Position numbers and translations under genes: made by a program. A stretch of DNA of 64,000 nucleotides from the NCBI GenBank assembly GCA_018402255.1, contig JAGYIS010000009.1, positions 310,001-374,000 on the forward strand, given 5' to 3'. This stretch comes from Marinobacter sp. Its GTDB lineage: Bacteria; Pseudomonadota; Gammaproteobacteria; Pseudomonadales; Oleiphilaceae. Below the pieces are notes generated by a model. The model had not been told where the DNA came from. It did no database searches and saw only the letters and a program-made list of their open reading frames with translations. Positions 18,794-29,170 of the stretch are shown piece by piece. The number at the start of each line of letters is the position of its first letter. The stretch's first letter is position 1.

Positions 18794-19462
18794 TTATGCC
18801 CAGTTGTCGGTTTTTCTTGTTGGTTTCAGCATGGGGATGAGCAAAGCAAGCAGCACGCCCCCAAGCACCAGGCCGGCCCCAAGCAGCATGAAATCAGAAT
18901 CCTTGCTGGCTTCGAGCCGTTCGTTTTCTGCAGTCAGGACTTCCAGGTCGTTGCGCAGTCGTTGATTGTCTTCGAGCAGTTCGCGATTTCGGCGCTCCAG
19001 ATTGATGGAGTCTGAGGCAATATTCTGGATGCGCTGCAGTTCTTCCTGAAGCTCTTCGGAGCGATTGGACAGGCTGCTCTCTGAATTCTGCAGATTGTTG
19101 CGCTCTTCGGTGACTGTGGCAAGCTGCTCGCGCACCTGGTTTAGTTCAGTGCGGGCCTCCTCTAACTGACGGGTAGCGGTTCTCAGGCGATCGGCTGCAA
19201 TGGGTTGGTTGCTCAGGTACTGGCTTGATACCCAGCCTTCGGTTCCCTTAGGTGTGCGCACCTTGGTATAGCTTTCGCCAACTTCGAGCACTTCGAGGGG
19301 GGTCCCGCTGGGAACGGCGTTCTCTATGATCCGGAACTGGGTGCCAGCACCGGAGCGCACCGGTAAATAAAGTTGGTCATCTACCCACACCGTACGCGCC
19401 TGGGCGACCGAGATCGAGCTGATAATAAGTAGAAGGCTGAAAACAAGACGGAGCGGTGTCAC
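18794..19462 (-). CDS. SH3-domain and membrane-anchor protein (YgiM-like, TIGR04211 type)
   Basis: About 222 residues from GTG 19462, placed after AGGGAAC; the ORF-track ATG 25 codons upstream lacks a good site. Signal peptide (LVFSLLLIISSISVAQA), a bacterial SH3 domain with YLPVRSGAGTQFRIIE and GTEGWVSSQYL (about 25-95), a coiled coil (LEEARTELNQVREQL onward, about 105-185), and a C-terminal transmembrane segment (LLGAGLVLGGVLLALLIPML). This is the YgiM architecture, anchored in the inner membrane and facing the periplasm. Confidence 0.8.
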   Translation of the reverse strand: MTPLRLVFSLLLIISSISVAQARTVWVDDQLYLPVRSGAGTQFRIIENAVPSGTPLEVLEVGESYTKVRTPKGTEGWVSSQYLSNQPIAADRLRTATRQLEEARTELNQVREQLATVTEERNNLQNSESSLSNRSEELQEELQRIQNIASDSINLERRNRELLEDNQRLRNDLEVLTAENERLEASKDSDFMLLGAGLVLGGVLLALLIPMLKPTRKTDNWA

Positions 19463-19598
19463 GGATTTCGTTCCCTGATATTGTCTGTTATTGATGATGC
19501 AAAAGAGCAATTCTGTCACAGAGTGACCGGTATTCAAGCAATTGCGGGTTACAATCCGCTCATGCTCGCTACCCGCCCGGGCAGGCCCCCGGAGCGGC

Positions 19599-19898
19599 TC
19601 AAGGCAAGGTGATTTTATAGGGCTTTACCTTGACCGACTGGTAGACGCCCGCGGCGATGTAGGGATCGTCGTCTGCCCAGGCTGTGGCCTGTTCCAGCGA
19701 CTCAAACTCGGCAATAACGAGGCTGCCACTGAAGCCGGCTTCGCCAGGATCCGGAGAGTCGATGGCCGGGTGCGGGCCAGCCACAAACAGTCGACCGTCC
19801 GCCTTGAGCGCTTCAAGCCTGGCCAGGTGCGCCGGGCGGGCTTCGAGTCGCGCGGACAGGCTGTTGGGTACGTCTTCGCTGATAATGGCGTAATACAT
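19599..19898 (-). CDS. YciI-family protein
   Basis: 99 residues with the ferredoxin-like YciI fold: [35 protein letters not shown], and [18 protein letters not shown]. Family members are small putative dehydratase-like or isomerase-like proteins of uncertain role. Confidence 0.85.
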   Translation of the reverse strand: MYYAIISEDVPNSLSARLEARPAHLARLEALKADGRLFVAGPHPAIDSPDPGEAGFSGSLVIAEFESLEQATAWADDDPYIAAGVYQSVKVKPYKITLP

Positions 19899-19985
19899 GG
19901 GTGCTCCGTTAGAAATCAGGCTTTGGTTACGGCCAGGTAGCCAACACTGTTACACTGCAGGCTACCGCCTCATTCAGGAATGTTC

Positions 19986-20852
19986 GTGACTATACCTCAA
20001 GACCAGAAACCGTGCATTGATCTGCATTGCCATACCACCGCTTCAGACGGTGCCCTGGATCCAGAGCAGCTGGTTGCCCGGGCCGCAGAGAAGGGGGTTA
20101 GCCATCTGGCGATCACCGATCACGACACCATTGATGGCCTGGCCAGGGCCCGGGCCGCATCGGCGGTATTGGGGCTGGAATTGATTAACGGTGTGGAATT
20201 GTCGTGTGTCTGGCGGAGTCATACCATTCATGTGGTGGGGCTGGATTTTGATCATGCTAATGGCGACTTTCTTGAGGCGCTTGCCCGCCAGAATGACAAT
20301 CGCTGGCAGCGAGCGAGATTGATCGCCGACAAACTGCACAAATTGAAGGTCGACAACTTGCTTGAACGAGCCACCGCCATGGCCGGTGGTGATGTGCCGG
20401 GGCGGCCTCATTTTGCTCAGGTTCTGGTTGAGGCGGAGGTGGTCCCGAAAGTAGCCCATGCGTTCAAACGTCATCTCGGCGCCGGCAAACCTGGCGATGT
20501 GAAAGCCTGTTGGCCGGAACTGGACGAGGTGGTTCAGTGGATCAATGCCGCTGGCGGTATCGCGGTGTTGGCACACCCCCGCAAGTACCGGATGACGGCG
20601 ACCCGGTTGCGTGACCTGACCGCTGACTTTCGCAGGGCAGGGGGGCGGGCTATCGAAGTGTCGGTTTCCGGGCAGTCCAGCGGTGATCTCGGCTTTGTGG
20701 CAGAGCTGGCAAGGCGGGAGCAATTACTGGCATCACAGGGGAGTGATTTCCACTTTCCCGGCGCGCCCTGGTGTGAGCTGGGCAAGATAGTAAAAATGCC
20801 AGAGGGGCTTGAACCCGTCTGGCATCATTTCAGGCAACCGGTAGGCGTTTAA
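19986..20852 (+). CDS. PHP-domain phosphoesterase, YciV/RNase AM-type 5'-3' exonuclease
   Basis: About 288 residues. PHP-domain metal residues are in IDLHCHTTASDG, AITDHDTIDG, NGVELS, VLAHP and QGSDFH. The E. coli homologue YciV acts as a 5'-3' exonuclease on short RNAs and 5S/16S/23S ends and as a 3',5'-pAp phosphatase. I prefer GTG 19986, since AGGA at 19975-19978 is 7 nt away; it directly abuts ATG 19980. The UPF0149 gene converges on it with a 3-bp gap. Confidence 0.85.
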   Translation: MTIPQDQKPCIDLHCHTTASDGALDPEQLVARAAEKGVSHLAITDHDTIDGLARARAASAVLGLELINGVELSCVWRSHTIHVVGLDFDHANGDFLEALARQNDNRWQRARLIADKLHKLKVDNLLERATAMAGGDVPGRPHFAQVLVEAEVVPKVAHAFKRHLGAGKPGDVKACWPELDEVVQWINAAGGIAVLAHPRKYRMTATRLRDLTADFRRAGGRAIEVSVSGQSSGDLGFVAELARREQLLASQGSDFHFPGAPWCELGKIVKMPEGLEPVWHHFRQPVGV

Positions 20853-20855
20853 CGC

Positions 20856-21398
20856 TCAGTCCGGTGCGTGGAACAACAAGTACAGATCGGTCAGGGAATC
20901 CGGAATGGCTTCCGCCATCCGGTCCGACAGCGTCGCATCGTTGCGCACATTCTGAAAGTCTTCATCCTCAAACAGGCCTGAAAGCGTGAGCATCGGCACC
21001 ATCAGGTCCGCGACTTCGTCTTCATCAGCCTCTTCGAGCCAGGACTCCTCGTGTTCGAGGAAGGTGTCCACAAAGCCCGCGCACCAGTTCTCCAGTGCGT
21101 TCATCGGGTCGCCGTCTTCTGGCTCCGGAAGCTCCAATGGCTGGCCCATGTCCAGTGCCTGGGCCATATCTCTCGTCATCTGAGTGATGCAGCGCGTGAA
21201 AATCTCAGGCACTTTGCCATCAGGAAGTTCGTCTGCGCCAGTGGCAAGGCGGAAGAGATCTTCCGTCCCCAGGCTGACCGGACCAACAACGCTGGCGCAA
21301 ACCACTCCGTGAAGCCCGAAAAAATCCAGAGCGTCGTCGCCCCAGGGCTCAGCGAAGAGGATGTCTTCCAGCGCTTCGATGTCCGAGTTTGTCAGCAT
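20856..21398 (-). CDS. UPF0149 (YecA/YgfB) family protein
   Basis: 180 residues, acidic. The pattern LHGVVCASVVGP near the N-terminus, an ENWCAGFVDTF segment and a C-terminal helical half fit the YecA/YgfB family, without the SEC-C zinc motif of YecA. It begins 2 bp after the rne stop and probably shares its transcript. Function unknown. Confidence 0.75.
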   Translation of the reverse strand: MLTNSDIEALEDILFAEPWGDDALDFFGLHGVVCASVVGPVSLGTEDLFRLATGADELPDGKVPEIFTRCITQMTRDMAQALDMGQPLELPEPEDGDPMNALENWCAGFVDTFLEHEESWLEEADEDEVADLMVPMLTLSGLFEDEDFQNVRNDATLSDRMAEAIPDSLTDLYLLFHAPD

Positions 21399-21400
21399 AA

Positions 21401-24400
21401 TCAGTTGCTCCCGGATTTTTTGGCAGCTTCGGCTGCTCGCTGGCGCTTGCGGACTTCCCGTGGGTCGTTGTAAGCGCGGCCTGGTGTGACCGGCACGTCG
21501 GTTGGGGCAACGTAAGGCTCTGGCGCCGGAGCCTCAGGCTTTTTGGCCGGAGCTGGCTTGGCGTTTGCCGGCTCTTGTTCGGGCTCGGGCCTGGATTCAG
21601 CAGCTGCCTGGGTTGTCTCCGGTCTGGCTGGCTGGGTCTCGGACTCTGCCTTCGGCTGCTCATCGGCGGGTGCCGCTTTTTCAGGAGCCTCCGGCTTGTC
21701 AGCTTTAGCGGGCTCGGCGCTCGGCGTTGGCTCGGTTTCCGGAGCGTCTGCCTTGCCTGCACTCTCAGTTGGAGTGGCAGGTGTCTCAGCACTAGCGCTG
21801 TCAGCGGGCTTTTCTGCGCTTTCGGCAGCTTTCGGCTTACGCTGACGGCTGGCAGGCCGAGTCTTGCGCGGCTCAGGGGCTTCTGCTGGTTGCTCCGCCT
21901 TTTCTGGCGCGACCTCAGCTTCGGTCTTTTCAGCCTCAGCTTTGACTTCCGGTGTTGCTTCCGGCTTGGCCTTGGTCTGCTCTTCAGCCTGTGCCGCATC
22001 CGCTGCTGGTGCGACCTTGTCCTGCGCAGCCTTGGGTGCCTCAGCGTTGACCGGCTGCTCGGCAGGCTTCTGCTGGGGCGCGGTCTCTTTTACCTCGACA
22101 GCGCTGGCGTCGGAACTCTTTTCTGGCTGAGTATCCTTCTGATGCCTTTCGCTGCGCTCGGCTTTGCGTTCTGCCGCTGTGCTGGCTGGTGCTTCTGCAG
22201 GTGAGCCATCCCGGCCGCGCTGACGACGAGGCTTGCGACGCTTCTCGTCACCGCCTTGTTTGTCGTTGCCTGGCTTATCGTTGACCGGAGCTTTCTGGCT
22301 GTCCTGTGGCTCCCGGTTTTCTTTCTGGTCCTTGGGGTCACGCTGGGGGCGGTTGCGGTTTTGGTTGCGCCCTTGTGTGTCTCTGCGGCCATCGCGGCGA
22401 CCGTCGCCGGACTTGTCAGCACCCTTGCTGTCAGTCTTGGTATCGGTAGCCTTGTCTTGCGGGCTCTGGCGATTCTGGCCGGTGCGCGACTGCTCATCAT
22501 TGCGACCGCGATTACGACCGCGATTGTCGTCGGTGCGACCCTGCTGGCCACCCTGGCGACGTTCGTTGCCACTGCGGTTAGCACCCGGGCGCTGGTCGTC
22601 TCTGGCGACGCGTGACTTGCGGCGGTCCTGTCTGACCTGGTTGCGGCGTTCTTCGTCGCGATCGCGGCTTGTGGCCGTGCGATCCTGGCCGCTTTGTTCC
22701 TGCTCATCGCGGAAGAAACAGGCGATTTTCTTGCCGAGCTTGCGGAACAGGCCTTCTTCGGGCTCTGCGTTGGCAGCTGGTGCCGCAGTTTGCGTTTTCG
22801 TCGCAGAAGGTACCGGGGCAGAAGGGCGGATCGCCTTGACGGCGGCCTGTTCACGCACTGGCTTCTCGGTGCTGGCAACTTCCGTCGGGATCTCTTCCCG
22901 TTCGTTGTATTCGTGAGCCACCTGATGGCTGGCAACGTGTTCCGGGGCTGTTTCGTCCAGTCGCATCCGAACAATTTCGAAATGCGGTGTTTCCATGTTG
23001 GGTACGGGCACGACAACCACGGCCACGCCCTGTCGAGCCTCGATATCGGCCAGCTGCTTGCGCTTTTCATTCAGCAGGAAGGTAGCGACAGACACCGGCA
23101 CAACGGCCCGAACTTCTGCGGTTTTTTCTTTCGAGGACTCTTCATAGATCAGGCGCATGATGCTCAGCGCCAGGGACTCGATACCACGAATCGTGCCTTG
23201 TCCTTCACAGCGCGGGCAGACTTCGCTGCGGGTTTCGCCGAGCGAGGGGCGCAGACGCTGACGGGACATTTCCAGCAGGCCGAAGCGGGAAATCTTGCCC
23301 ACCTGAACGCGGGCACGGTCAATTTCCAGTGCTTCGCGCATTTTCTGCTCGACTTCGCGCTGATGCTTGGCCGGTGTCATGTCGATAAAGTCGATGACAA
23401 TCAGGCCGCCCATATCGCGCAGGCGCAACTGACGAGCGATCTCTTCCGCCGCTTCGAGGTTGGTCTGCAGGGCAGTTTCCTCGATGTCGTGGCCTTTGGT
23501 GGCCCGGGAGGAGTTGATGTCGATAGAAACCAGGGCCTCGGTAGGATCGATGACGATGGAGCCACCGGAGGGCAGTTTCACTTCACGCTGGAACGCAGTT
23601 TCGATCTGGCCTTCGATCTGATAACGGCTGAACAGGGGGATCTCATCCTTGTACAGCTTGATCTTGTTTTCGAATGTCGGCATGACCGCGCGCACAAAAC
23701 TGAGCACGTCTTCGTAAACGCTGTCGGCATCAATCAGTACTTCGCCGATGTCCTGGCGAAGGTAGTCGCGCACGGCACGGATGATGACGTTGCTTTCCTG
23801 ATGGATCAGGAACGGCGCTTTGCGCTCACCGGCGGCCTGGGTAATGGCTTCCCAGAACTGCACCAGGTAGTCCAGGTCCCATTGCAGCTCTTCTGCGGTC
23901 CGGCCGATACCGGCGGTACGCACGATGATACCCATCGACTTGGGCACCTGAACGCCGTTCATGGCGTCTTTAAGCTGGGCCCGGTCTTCGCCTTCGATGC
24001 GGCGGGAGATGCCGCCGGCGCGAGGGTTGTTCGGCATCAATACCAGGTAGCGGCCGGCCAGGGAGATAAAGGTGGTCAACGCGGCGCCTTTGTTGCCGCG
24101 CTCTTCTTTATCGACCTGGATGATCACTTCCTGGCCTTCGGAAACTACTTCTTTGATATTGACCTTGCCTTCAATCTGGCCAGGAGATTTCTTGAAGTAT
24201 TCCTTGGAGATTTCCTTCAGGGGGAGGAAGCCGTGGCGGTCCGCACCGAAATCGACGAATGCAGCTTCAAGGCTTGGTTCAACGCGGGTGATCCGGCCTT
24301 TGTAGATGTTGGCTTTTTTCTGTTCGCGGGTGCTGGATTCGATATCCAGGTCAAACAGCCGTTGTCCATCTACCAGAGCTACGCGCAACTCCTCGGGGTG

Positions 24401-24427
24401 AGTCGCATTTATCAGCATTCTTTTCAT
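21401..24427 (-). CDS. rne: Ribonuclease E
   Basis: Endoribonuclease and degradosome scaffold, 1008 residues. The N-terminal catalytic half (about 1-510) includes the S1 domain ([23 protein letters not shown]), catalytic Asp residues in [11 protein letters not shown] and LIVIDFIDM, and the zinc-link CPRCEGQG. The C-terminal half is disordered: an Arg/Gln/Asp-rich RNA-binding region (about 590-740) and then an Ala/Glu/Pro/Lys-rich tract, ending [19 protein letters not shown] leader region of over 400 bp precedes it. Confidence 0.97.
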   Translation of the reverse strand: MKRMLINATHPEELRVALVDGQRLFDLDIESSTREQKKANIYKGRITRVEPSLEAAFVDFGADRHGFLPLKEISKEYFKKSPGQIEGKVNIKEVVSEGQEVIIQVDKEERGNKGAALTTFISLAGRYLVLMPNNPRAGGISRRIEGEDRAQLKDAMNGVQVPKSMGIIVRTAGIGRTAEELQWDLDYLVQFWEAITQAAGERKAPFLIHQESNVIIRAVRDYLRQDIGEVLIDADSVYEDVLSFVRAVMPTFENKIKLYKDEIPLFSRYQIEGQIETAFQREVKLPSGGSIVIDPTEALVSIDINSSRATKGHDIEETALQTNLEAAEEIARQLRLRDMGGLIVIDFIDMTPAKHQREVEQKMREALEIDRARVQVGKISRFGLLEMSRQRLRPSLGETRSEVCPRCEGQGTIRGIESLALSIMRLIYEESSKEKTAEVRAVVPVSVATFLLNEKRKQLADIEARQGVAVVVVPVPNMETPHFEIVRMRLDETAPEHVASHQVAHEYNEREEIPTEVASTEKPVREQAAVKAIRPSAPVPSATKTQTAAPAANAEPEEGLFRKLGKKIACFFRDEQEQSGQDRTATSRDRDEERRNQVRQDRRKSRVARDDQRPGANRSGNERRQGGQQGRTDDNRGRNRGRNDEQSRTGQNRQSPQDKATDTKTDSKGADKSGDGRRDGRRDTQGRNQNRNRPQRDPKDQKENREPQDSQKAPVNDKPGNDKQGGDEKRRKPRRQRGRDGSPAEAPASTAAERKAERSERHQKDTQPEKSSDASAVEVKETAPQQKPAEQPVNAEAPKAAQDKVAPAADAAQAEEQTKAKPEATPEVKAEAEKTEAEVAPEKAEQPAEAPEPRKTRPASRQRKPKAAESAEKPADSASAETPATPTESAGKADAPETEPTPSAEPAKADKPEAPEKAAPADEQPKAESETQPARPETTQAAAESRPEPEQEPANAKPAPAKKPEAPAPEPYVAPTDVPVTPGRAYNDPREVRKRQRAAEAAKKSGSN

Positions 24428-25015
24428 GGAAAGAAAGGGTTCCTGTCGTTTGTTAGTGACAGAAAACCGGGGGGAACTACATCAGCGAAGCAGGATGTGC
24501 GTGCCGCGGGCCCTGATACAGCAGGGCGGGCCGGCGGCCAGACGGATCAGGCCTTGTTAGGGCGCGATCCTGTATGTCTGAGACCACCGCCTACGTTGCG
24601 CCTGCCTGAAAGCAGGGGCGTGTTGCATAGGGTGAGTGTCTGTTGACGCATAGTATCCGTTTTCAGGTTCACACAAGCCCCTGGGTCTCACGTCGTATTA
24701 GTAAGCTGACGGCCCGGGTTCGCGTGGTAGTGATTCTCGCGATGTCGCCCGACGGTTTTCCGGTCGGTTTTTCCTCTCCCGGGCAGATTGCAGCCTCTCT
24801 GGGTCTGACCTGTTAGTCCGGGAGCTTGTCTCACGCCGTGCCCGATAATGATTGGGCTAACGGCGTTCAATCTCTTAATCAGTGTCGGTATACTGCTGCC
24901 GCTCCGGCTTCTGACCAGAGTTCGTCAGGCCGTAGACAAACGGCAGAGCACGTCGGAATATAACAGTAATACTCTGACCATTCAATCCTGCATTTATCCA
25001 TCGAAAAGGTACGTC
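24428..25015. promoter_or_regulatory. rne-rluC divergent intergenic region with long rne leader
   Basis: 588 bp without a credible gene between rne (minus) and rluC (plus). In E. coli the rne leader is about 360 nt and folds into hairpins that RNase E cleaves for autoregulation; the size here allows the same. Local hairpin-forming pieces are visible (for example CGACGGTTTTCCGGTCGG near 24750, and CCTGAAAGCAGGGG near 24605). A TATACT box at 24889-24894 could serve rluC. No start sites could be fixed. Confidence 0.5.
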
Positions 25016-26095
25016 ATGTCGCGCAAGCCAGCCGCTCGTAAAAAACCGCTTCCACGCGGCAAATCGCGCCATCAGGACATCTCCGGGTCTGCCCGCTCGG
25101 GCGACGCAGGGCATGCACGAGCGGAGCCGCCAGCGGGGCAGGTCCAGAAGGGCGTTCAGCTGGTGCCTGTTGACGAGGACATGGCGGGGCAGCGGGTCGA
25201 TAATTTCATTCTGGCCCGCTTGCGGGGCGTGCCCAAAAGTGTTGTGTACCGCATTGTCCGTAAAGGTGAGGTCAGGGTTAATAAAGGCAGGGTGAAGCCA
25301 GATACCCGTTTGAAAGCCGGTGATGTGGTGCGTATTCCGCCGGTCGTACAGCAGACTAAGCCAGAGCAGGTGGCACCGGGTGACCGGGTCAAGTCGGTCA
25401 TGGAAGCGGCGGTGGTGTTCGAGAACGATGACATGCTGGTAGTGAACAAACCCTCCGGAATAGCGGTTCATGGCGGGAGCGGGTTGAGCTTCGGGTTGAT
25501 CGAAGTGCTGCGCTCGGCCCGGCCGCAGGCTAAATTTCTTGAGCTTGTTCACAGGCTTGACCGTGACACGTCCGGTCTGGTGATGGTTGCGAAGAAGCGT
25601 TCGGCGCTTCGGGTGTTGCAGGATGAACTGCGTCAGAAGCGCATACGTAAACATTACCACGCGCTGGTGACTGGAACCTGGGTCAGCTCTGTCGGCCGGG
25701 TGAACGAGCCGCTGTTGCGTTATGAAATGCCCAATGGCGAACGCCGGGTGAAGGTTAGTGCCGAGGGCAAAGAATCCCTGACCCTGTTTCGCTGCTTGCA
25801 GCGGTTTCAGGGATACAGCCTGGTTGAGGCTTCTCCGGTGACCGGGCGAACCCATCAGATCCGAGTGCACAGCGCTTGGGCCGGGCATCCGATCGCCGGT
25901 GATGACAAGTACATGGATGAGGCCAGTCTGAAGGCTTTTCGCGCCGTTGGCGGGCAGCGTTTGATGCTTCATGCCCGGGCCCTTGAGTTCACGCTGCCCG
26001 GATCGGGTGAGGCAATGAAACTGGAAGCGCCGTATGATGAGGCCTTCGCCAAGGTGCTCAAAGAGCTTGAGCAGCGCAGTAAGGGAGCCTGTTGA
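25016..26095 (+). CDS. rluC: 23S rRNA pseudouridine synthase RluC
   Basis: Isomerises U955, U2504 and U2580 of 23S rRNA (E. coli numbering). About 359 residues from ATG 25016, 6 nt after AAAAGG; the ORF-track start is too far upstream. Basic N-terminal extension, an S4 domain (GQRVDNFILARLRGVPKSVVYRIVRKGEVRVNKGRVKP), then the catalytic motif HRLDRDTSGLVMVAKK and VTGRTHQIRVHSAWAGHPIAGD. Divergent from rne, the same arrangement as in E. coli; overlaps the next gene by TGATG. Confidence 0.93.
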   Translation: MSRKPAARKKPLPRGKSRHQDISGSARSGDAGHARAEPPAGQVQKGVQLVPVDEDMAGQRVDNFILARLRGVPKSVVYRIVRKGEVRVNKGRVKPDTRLKAGDVVRIPPVVQQTKPEQVAPGDRVKSVMEAAVVFENDDMLVVNKPSGIAVHGGSGLSFGLIEVLRSARPQAKFLELVHRLDRDTSGLVMVAKKRSALRVLQDELRQKRIRKHYHALVTGTWVSSVGRVNEPLLRYEMPNGERRVKVSAEGKESLTLFRCLQRFQGYSLVEASPVTGRTHQIRVHSAWAGHPIAGDDKYMDEASLKAFRAVGGQRLMLHARALEFTLPGSGEAMKLEAPYDEAFAKVLKELEQRSKGAC

Positions 26096-26742
26096 TGGAC
26101 GTAAAAGTAGTTATTTTTGACTGGGACGGAACGCTGATTGATTCCGTTGACCACATTGCCGATAGCCTGCATCAGGCGGCAACCGATCTGGGTTACCCCG
26201 AACTCGAGCGCGAAGCCTATCGGGATATTATCGGGTTGGGCATGATCGAGGCTCTTGAGCGCCTCTATCCTGGGTTGAGCCGAGAGGAAATTGTTCGGAT
26301 TCGTGAGGGTTATGCGGGGTATTTTTTCCAGAAAGTGACCACGCCACAGAATGTGTTTGAGGGTATGGCTACCATGCTGTCGGATCTTCGAGGCGCTGGT
26401 CGTGGCTGCTCGGTTGCCACTGGCAAAAGCCGGCGGGGCCTCGAAGGCGCGCTGACCTCGAGTGGTCTGGGGGTGCACTTTGATATCACCCGTTGCGCCG
26501 ATGAGACCCGATCCAAGCCGGACCCGTTGATGCTGGAAGAGATTTTGTCATTTTACGGTTACGCGCCAGAACAGGCGGTGATGATTGGTGATACTCGTTA
26601 CGACCTGGATATGGCGCGGCGGATTGGTATGCCTGCCATTGGCGTTGAATGGGGTGTGCACAAGCGAGATGTGCTTGAACAATACGATCCCCACGCGGTG
26701 GTGAGCTCTGTTGACGAGCTCAGGCGTGTGTTGGGGCTTTGA
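26095..26742 (+). CDS. HAD-superfamily hydrolase (phosphoglycolate phosphatase-like)
   Basis: 215 residues. HAD motif I is DWDGTLIDS, motif II is the Thr in VATGKS, motif III is SKPDPLMLEE, and motif IV is IGDTRYDLDMA. Its ATG overlaps the rluC stop, indicating translational coupling. Position between rluC and a S49 peptidase matches pseudomonads. Substrate not determinable. Confidence 0.88.
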   Translation: MDVKVVIFDWDGTLIDSVDHIADSLHQAATDLGYPELEREAYRDIIGLGMIEALERLYPGLSREEIVRIREGYAGYFFQKVTTPQNVFEGMATMLSDLRGAGRGCSVATGKSRRGLEGALTSSGLGVHFDITRCADETRSKPDPLMLEEILSFYGYAPEQAVMIGDTRYDLDMARRIGMPAIGVEWGVHKRDVLEQYDPHAVVSSVDELRRVLGL

Positions 26743-26767
26743 TCTATACGCAGTAAAGGAATGAAGG

Positions 26768-27823
26768 ATGAGTGACTGGGATTCAGATAAAGAGTCTGGC
26801 TGGGGCGATAAGCCGGCAGAGCGCGGTCAGACCGAGGCCCCGCGCAAGCGCGGATTCTTTGGTGGCAAGCAGCCGGCCATGCCCCCGGAATCCGGTCGGG
26901 ACTGGCGCCTTATTGAAAAGCTGGTCATGTCCTTACAGGCGGAGCAGCGCCGAAGCCGGCGTTGGGGTATCTTTTTCAAGTTTCTGACGTTTGGTTATCT
27001 TTTTGCGCTGCTGCTGTTGATCAAGTCACCGCTTGGCGGTGGCGTTGACTCCATGACGGGTAGTCACACCGCGCTGGTTGAAGTGACCGGTACCATCGCA
27101 GCTGACGAGTTGGCCAGTGCCGATAATCTGGTTGGGTCACTCAGGTCAGCGTTTGAGGCGGAGGGTTCAAAGGCCATCGTTCTCAGGATCAACAGCCCGG
27201 GCGGTAGCCCCGTGCAGTCTGGTTACGTTTACGATGAAATCCGGCGTCTGCGAGAAGAGTATCCGGAGAAAAAGGTCTACGCCGTGATCTCGGATGTCGG
27301 TGCGTCCGGGGCGTATTACATCGCCGCGGCCGCCGACGAAATCTACGCAAACCGCTCCAGCCTGGTGGGTTCCATTGGAGTGATTGCCGGGGGATTCGGG
27401 TTCAGTGAGATGCTTGAAAAGATCGGTGTGGATCGTCGCCTGTATACCGCGGGTGAGAGTAAGGGTTTTCTGGATCCCTTTTCGCCAGAACGCGAAGAAG
27501 ATGTGGCTTTCTGGCAAAGCGTGCTGGAAAACACCCATCGCCAGTTTATCGATGCCGTTAAAGAGGGTCGGGGTGATCGGCTGGTAGAGGATGAACGATT
27601 GTTCAGTGGCTTGATCTGGAGCGGTGAGCAGGCGGTGGAGCTGGGTCTGATTGATGGGCTTGGCAGTGCGTCCTGGGTTGCCCGCCAGTTAGTGGGCGAG
27701 GAGGAGTTGGTCGATTACAGTCGTCGTCGGTCGCCATTCATGGACGTGGTGGATCAACTCGGTGTTGCTGTTGGTGATGGCGTGGCAACGCGTTTGCTGG
27801 AATCGCGCCTGGAGTTGCGCTGA
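26768..27823 (+). CDS. S49-family signal peptide peptidase (SppA-like)
   Basis: 351 residues. Charged N-terminus, one transmembrane segment (FFKFLTFGYLFALLLLI, about 74-90), then a single ClpP-like S49 domain: VLRINSPGGSPVQSG, the serine in DVGASGAYYIAAAAD, SLVGSIGVIAG, and a candidate Lys in GESKGFLDPFSP. It is the short, single-domain SppA form, expected to degrade cleaved signal peptides at the inner membrane. Confidence 0.9.
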   Translation: MSDWDSDKESGWGDKPAERGQTEAPRKRGFFGGKQPAMPPESGRDWRLIEKLVMSLQAEQRRSRRWGIFFKFLTFGYLFALLLLIKSPLGGGVDSMTGSHTALVEVTGTIAADELASADNLVGSLRSAFEAEGSKAIVLRINSPGGSPVQSGYVYDEIRRLREEYPEKKVYAVISDVGASGAYYIAAAADEIYANRSSLVGSIGVIAGGFGFSEMLEKIGVDRRLYTAGESKGFLDPFSPEREEDVAFWQSVLENTHRQFIDAVKEGRGDRLVEDERLFSGLIWSGEQAVELGLIDGLGSASWVARQLVGEEELVDYSRRRSPFMDVVDQLGVAVGDGVATRLLESRLELR

Positions 27824-27848
27824 GCCGCAATAAGCATGGCCCGCGGCT

Positions 27849-28445
27849 TCAAGGCTGAAGCAGCGGGTTCAGGCCGCACCGGGCCAGGATGTCGGTGAGG
27901 GCGATCAGTGGCAGGCCGATCAGGCTGTTGGGGTCTCGCCCCTCAAGGCTGCTGAACAGCGTGATGCCAAGTCCTTCCATTTTGAAGCTGCCGGCGCAGT
28001 CGTAGGGCTGCTCTTTATGCAAGTAGTTGCTGATCTCCTGCTGGCTCAGATTTCGGAAATGAACGGTATAGGTTTCGCAGCAGCTTTCCAGTGCGCCGGT
28101 GCGAGTGTCGAGTACCGCGAGCCCAGTCAGGAAACGAACGCATTTTCCGCTGCTCTCGCTCAGTTGTTGTTGGGCCTGCTCATGGCTGCCCGGTTTGTTG
28201 AGCAACGAGCCGTCCGGCAAGGCAGCAACCTGGTCGGAACCAATGATGATGCGCCCGGGGTACTGGTGTTCCAGTGCGCGTGCTTTGGCGACCGCGAGTC
28301 GGAGAGCCAGTGCCTCTGCCTTTTCGTTGGGGCGGGGTGTTTCGTCGATGTCCGGGCTGGCGCAGTCAAAGGGCATGCCGAGTCGTTCCAGCAGGCTTTT
28401 CCGGTAGGGTGATGATGATGCCAGCACTAGCTCGGGTTTTGTCAT
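27849..28445 (-). CDS. Maf-family nucleotide pyrophosphatase (YceF-like)
   Basis: 198 residues. Maf signature LVLASSSPYRKSLLERLG at the N-terminus, DIDETPRPNE, and IIGSDQVAALPDG. The YceF subgroup prefers m7GTP. It is divergent from yceD-rpmF, a conserved arrangement in gammaproteobacteria. Confidence 0.92.
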   Translation of the reverse strand: MTKPELVLASSSPYRKSLLERLGMPFDCASPDIDETPRPNEKAEALALRLAVAKARALEHQYPGRIIIGSDQVAALPDGSLLNKPGSHEQAQQQLSESSGKCVRFLTGLAVLDTRTGALESCCETYTVHFRNLSQQEISNYLHKEQPYDCAGSFKMEGLGITLFSSLEGRDPNSLIGLPLIALTDILARCGLNPLLQP

Positions 28446-28543
28446 GACTGTCTTTTGCTCGGATTAAGGGGGCGTTCCGCGGGCCTGTATCGTAAAATAC
28501 CCTTACACAGAGCGAAAGCCCCGGCAGAAAGTAGATTAAGTCT

Positions 28544-28572
28544 TTGACAGCGGCGGGTCTCGTCCCTAAAAT
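28544..28572 (+). promoter_or_regulatory. Near-consensus promoter for yceD-rpmF
   Basis: TTGACA (28544-28549), 17-bp spacer, TAAAAT (28567-28572). The yceD ATG lies only 9 bp past the -10 box, so the mRNA would have a leader of about 2-4 nt. Confidence 0.8.
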
Positions 28573-28581
28573 TGCGCGCCT

Positions 28582-29139
28582 ATGTCCAAAGCACCGAACG
28601 CCGAACTGCCGAAATCCGTTGACCCTAGCCGGTTGGCAGAGCAAAACACGACACTTGAGGGGGTAATTCCACTCGAGGGTCTTGTTCGTTTTCGAGAAGC
28701 GGTGCCGGGTTTGCAGGGTGGCAGTGAATGCCGCGTGAAACTGGCCTTTTATCAGGACAGTGAGCGCCGGAGAGTTGTGTCAGGTGAGCTGTCTGCACCG
28801 GTTATTCTGGAGTGTCAGCGTTGCATGAACGATATGCAGGTCACGCTTACGTCCAGTTTTGATCTGGGTCTGGTTATCAGCGATGAACAGGCTCAACGGT
28901 TGCCCAAGACGCTGGAGCCGTTCCTCTTTGAGGATTTCACAGCGGATTTGTGGGCGATGGTGGAAGACGAGCTGCTTCTGGTATTGCCACCGTTCCCTCT
29001 TCATGAAAGGGACGAGTGCCCGGCAAAAGAAGATCTGGAGGCGCTGGAGCCGTCAAAGGCACCCAGCGAACCCGAAGTAAAGAAAAGAGAAGATAACCCG
29101 TTCAGTGTACTGGCGGGTTTCAAGACGACTAAGCACTAA
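28582..29139 (+). CDS. yceD: YceD (DUF177) family protein, 23S rRNA accumulation-associated
   Basis: 185 residues. CQRC motif with [28 protein letters not shown] in the centre and [10 protein letters not shown] at the end fit DUF177, linked to 23S rRNA levels. The N-terminus [13 protein letters not shown] lines up with the E. coli start region, supporting ATG 28582. No Shine-Dalgarno is visible. Followed by rpmF. Confidence 0.9.
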   Translation: MSKAPNAELPKSVDPSRLAEQNTTLEGVIPLEGLVRFREAVPGLQGGSECRVKLAFYQDSERRRVVSGELSAPVILECQRCMNDMQVTLTSSFDLGLVISDEQAQRLPKTLEPFLFEDFTADLWAMVEDELLLVLPPFPLHERDECPAKEDLEALEPSKAPSEPEVKKREDNPFSVLAGFKTTKH

Positions 29140-29170
29140 CGTTTTCGTTAATAGGTCAGGAGCTTATACC

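Noticed and set aside
22694-24646. 650-aa plus-strand ORF
   Set aside because: Antisense to rne, which is certain. Shadow ORF.
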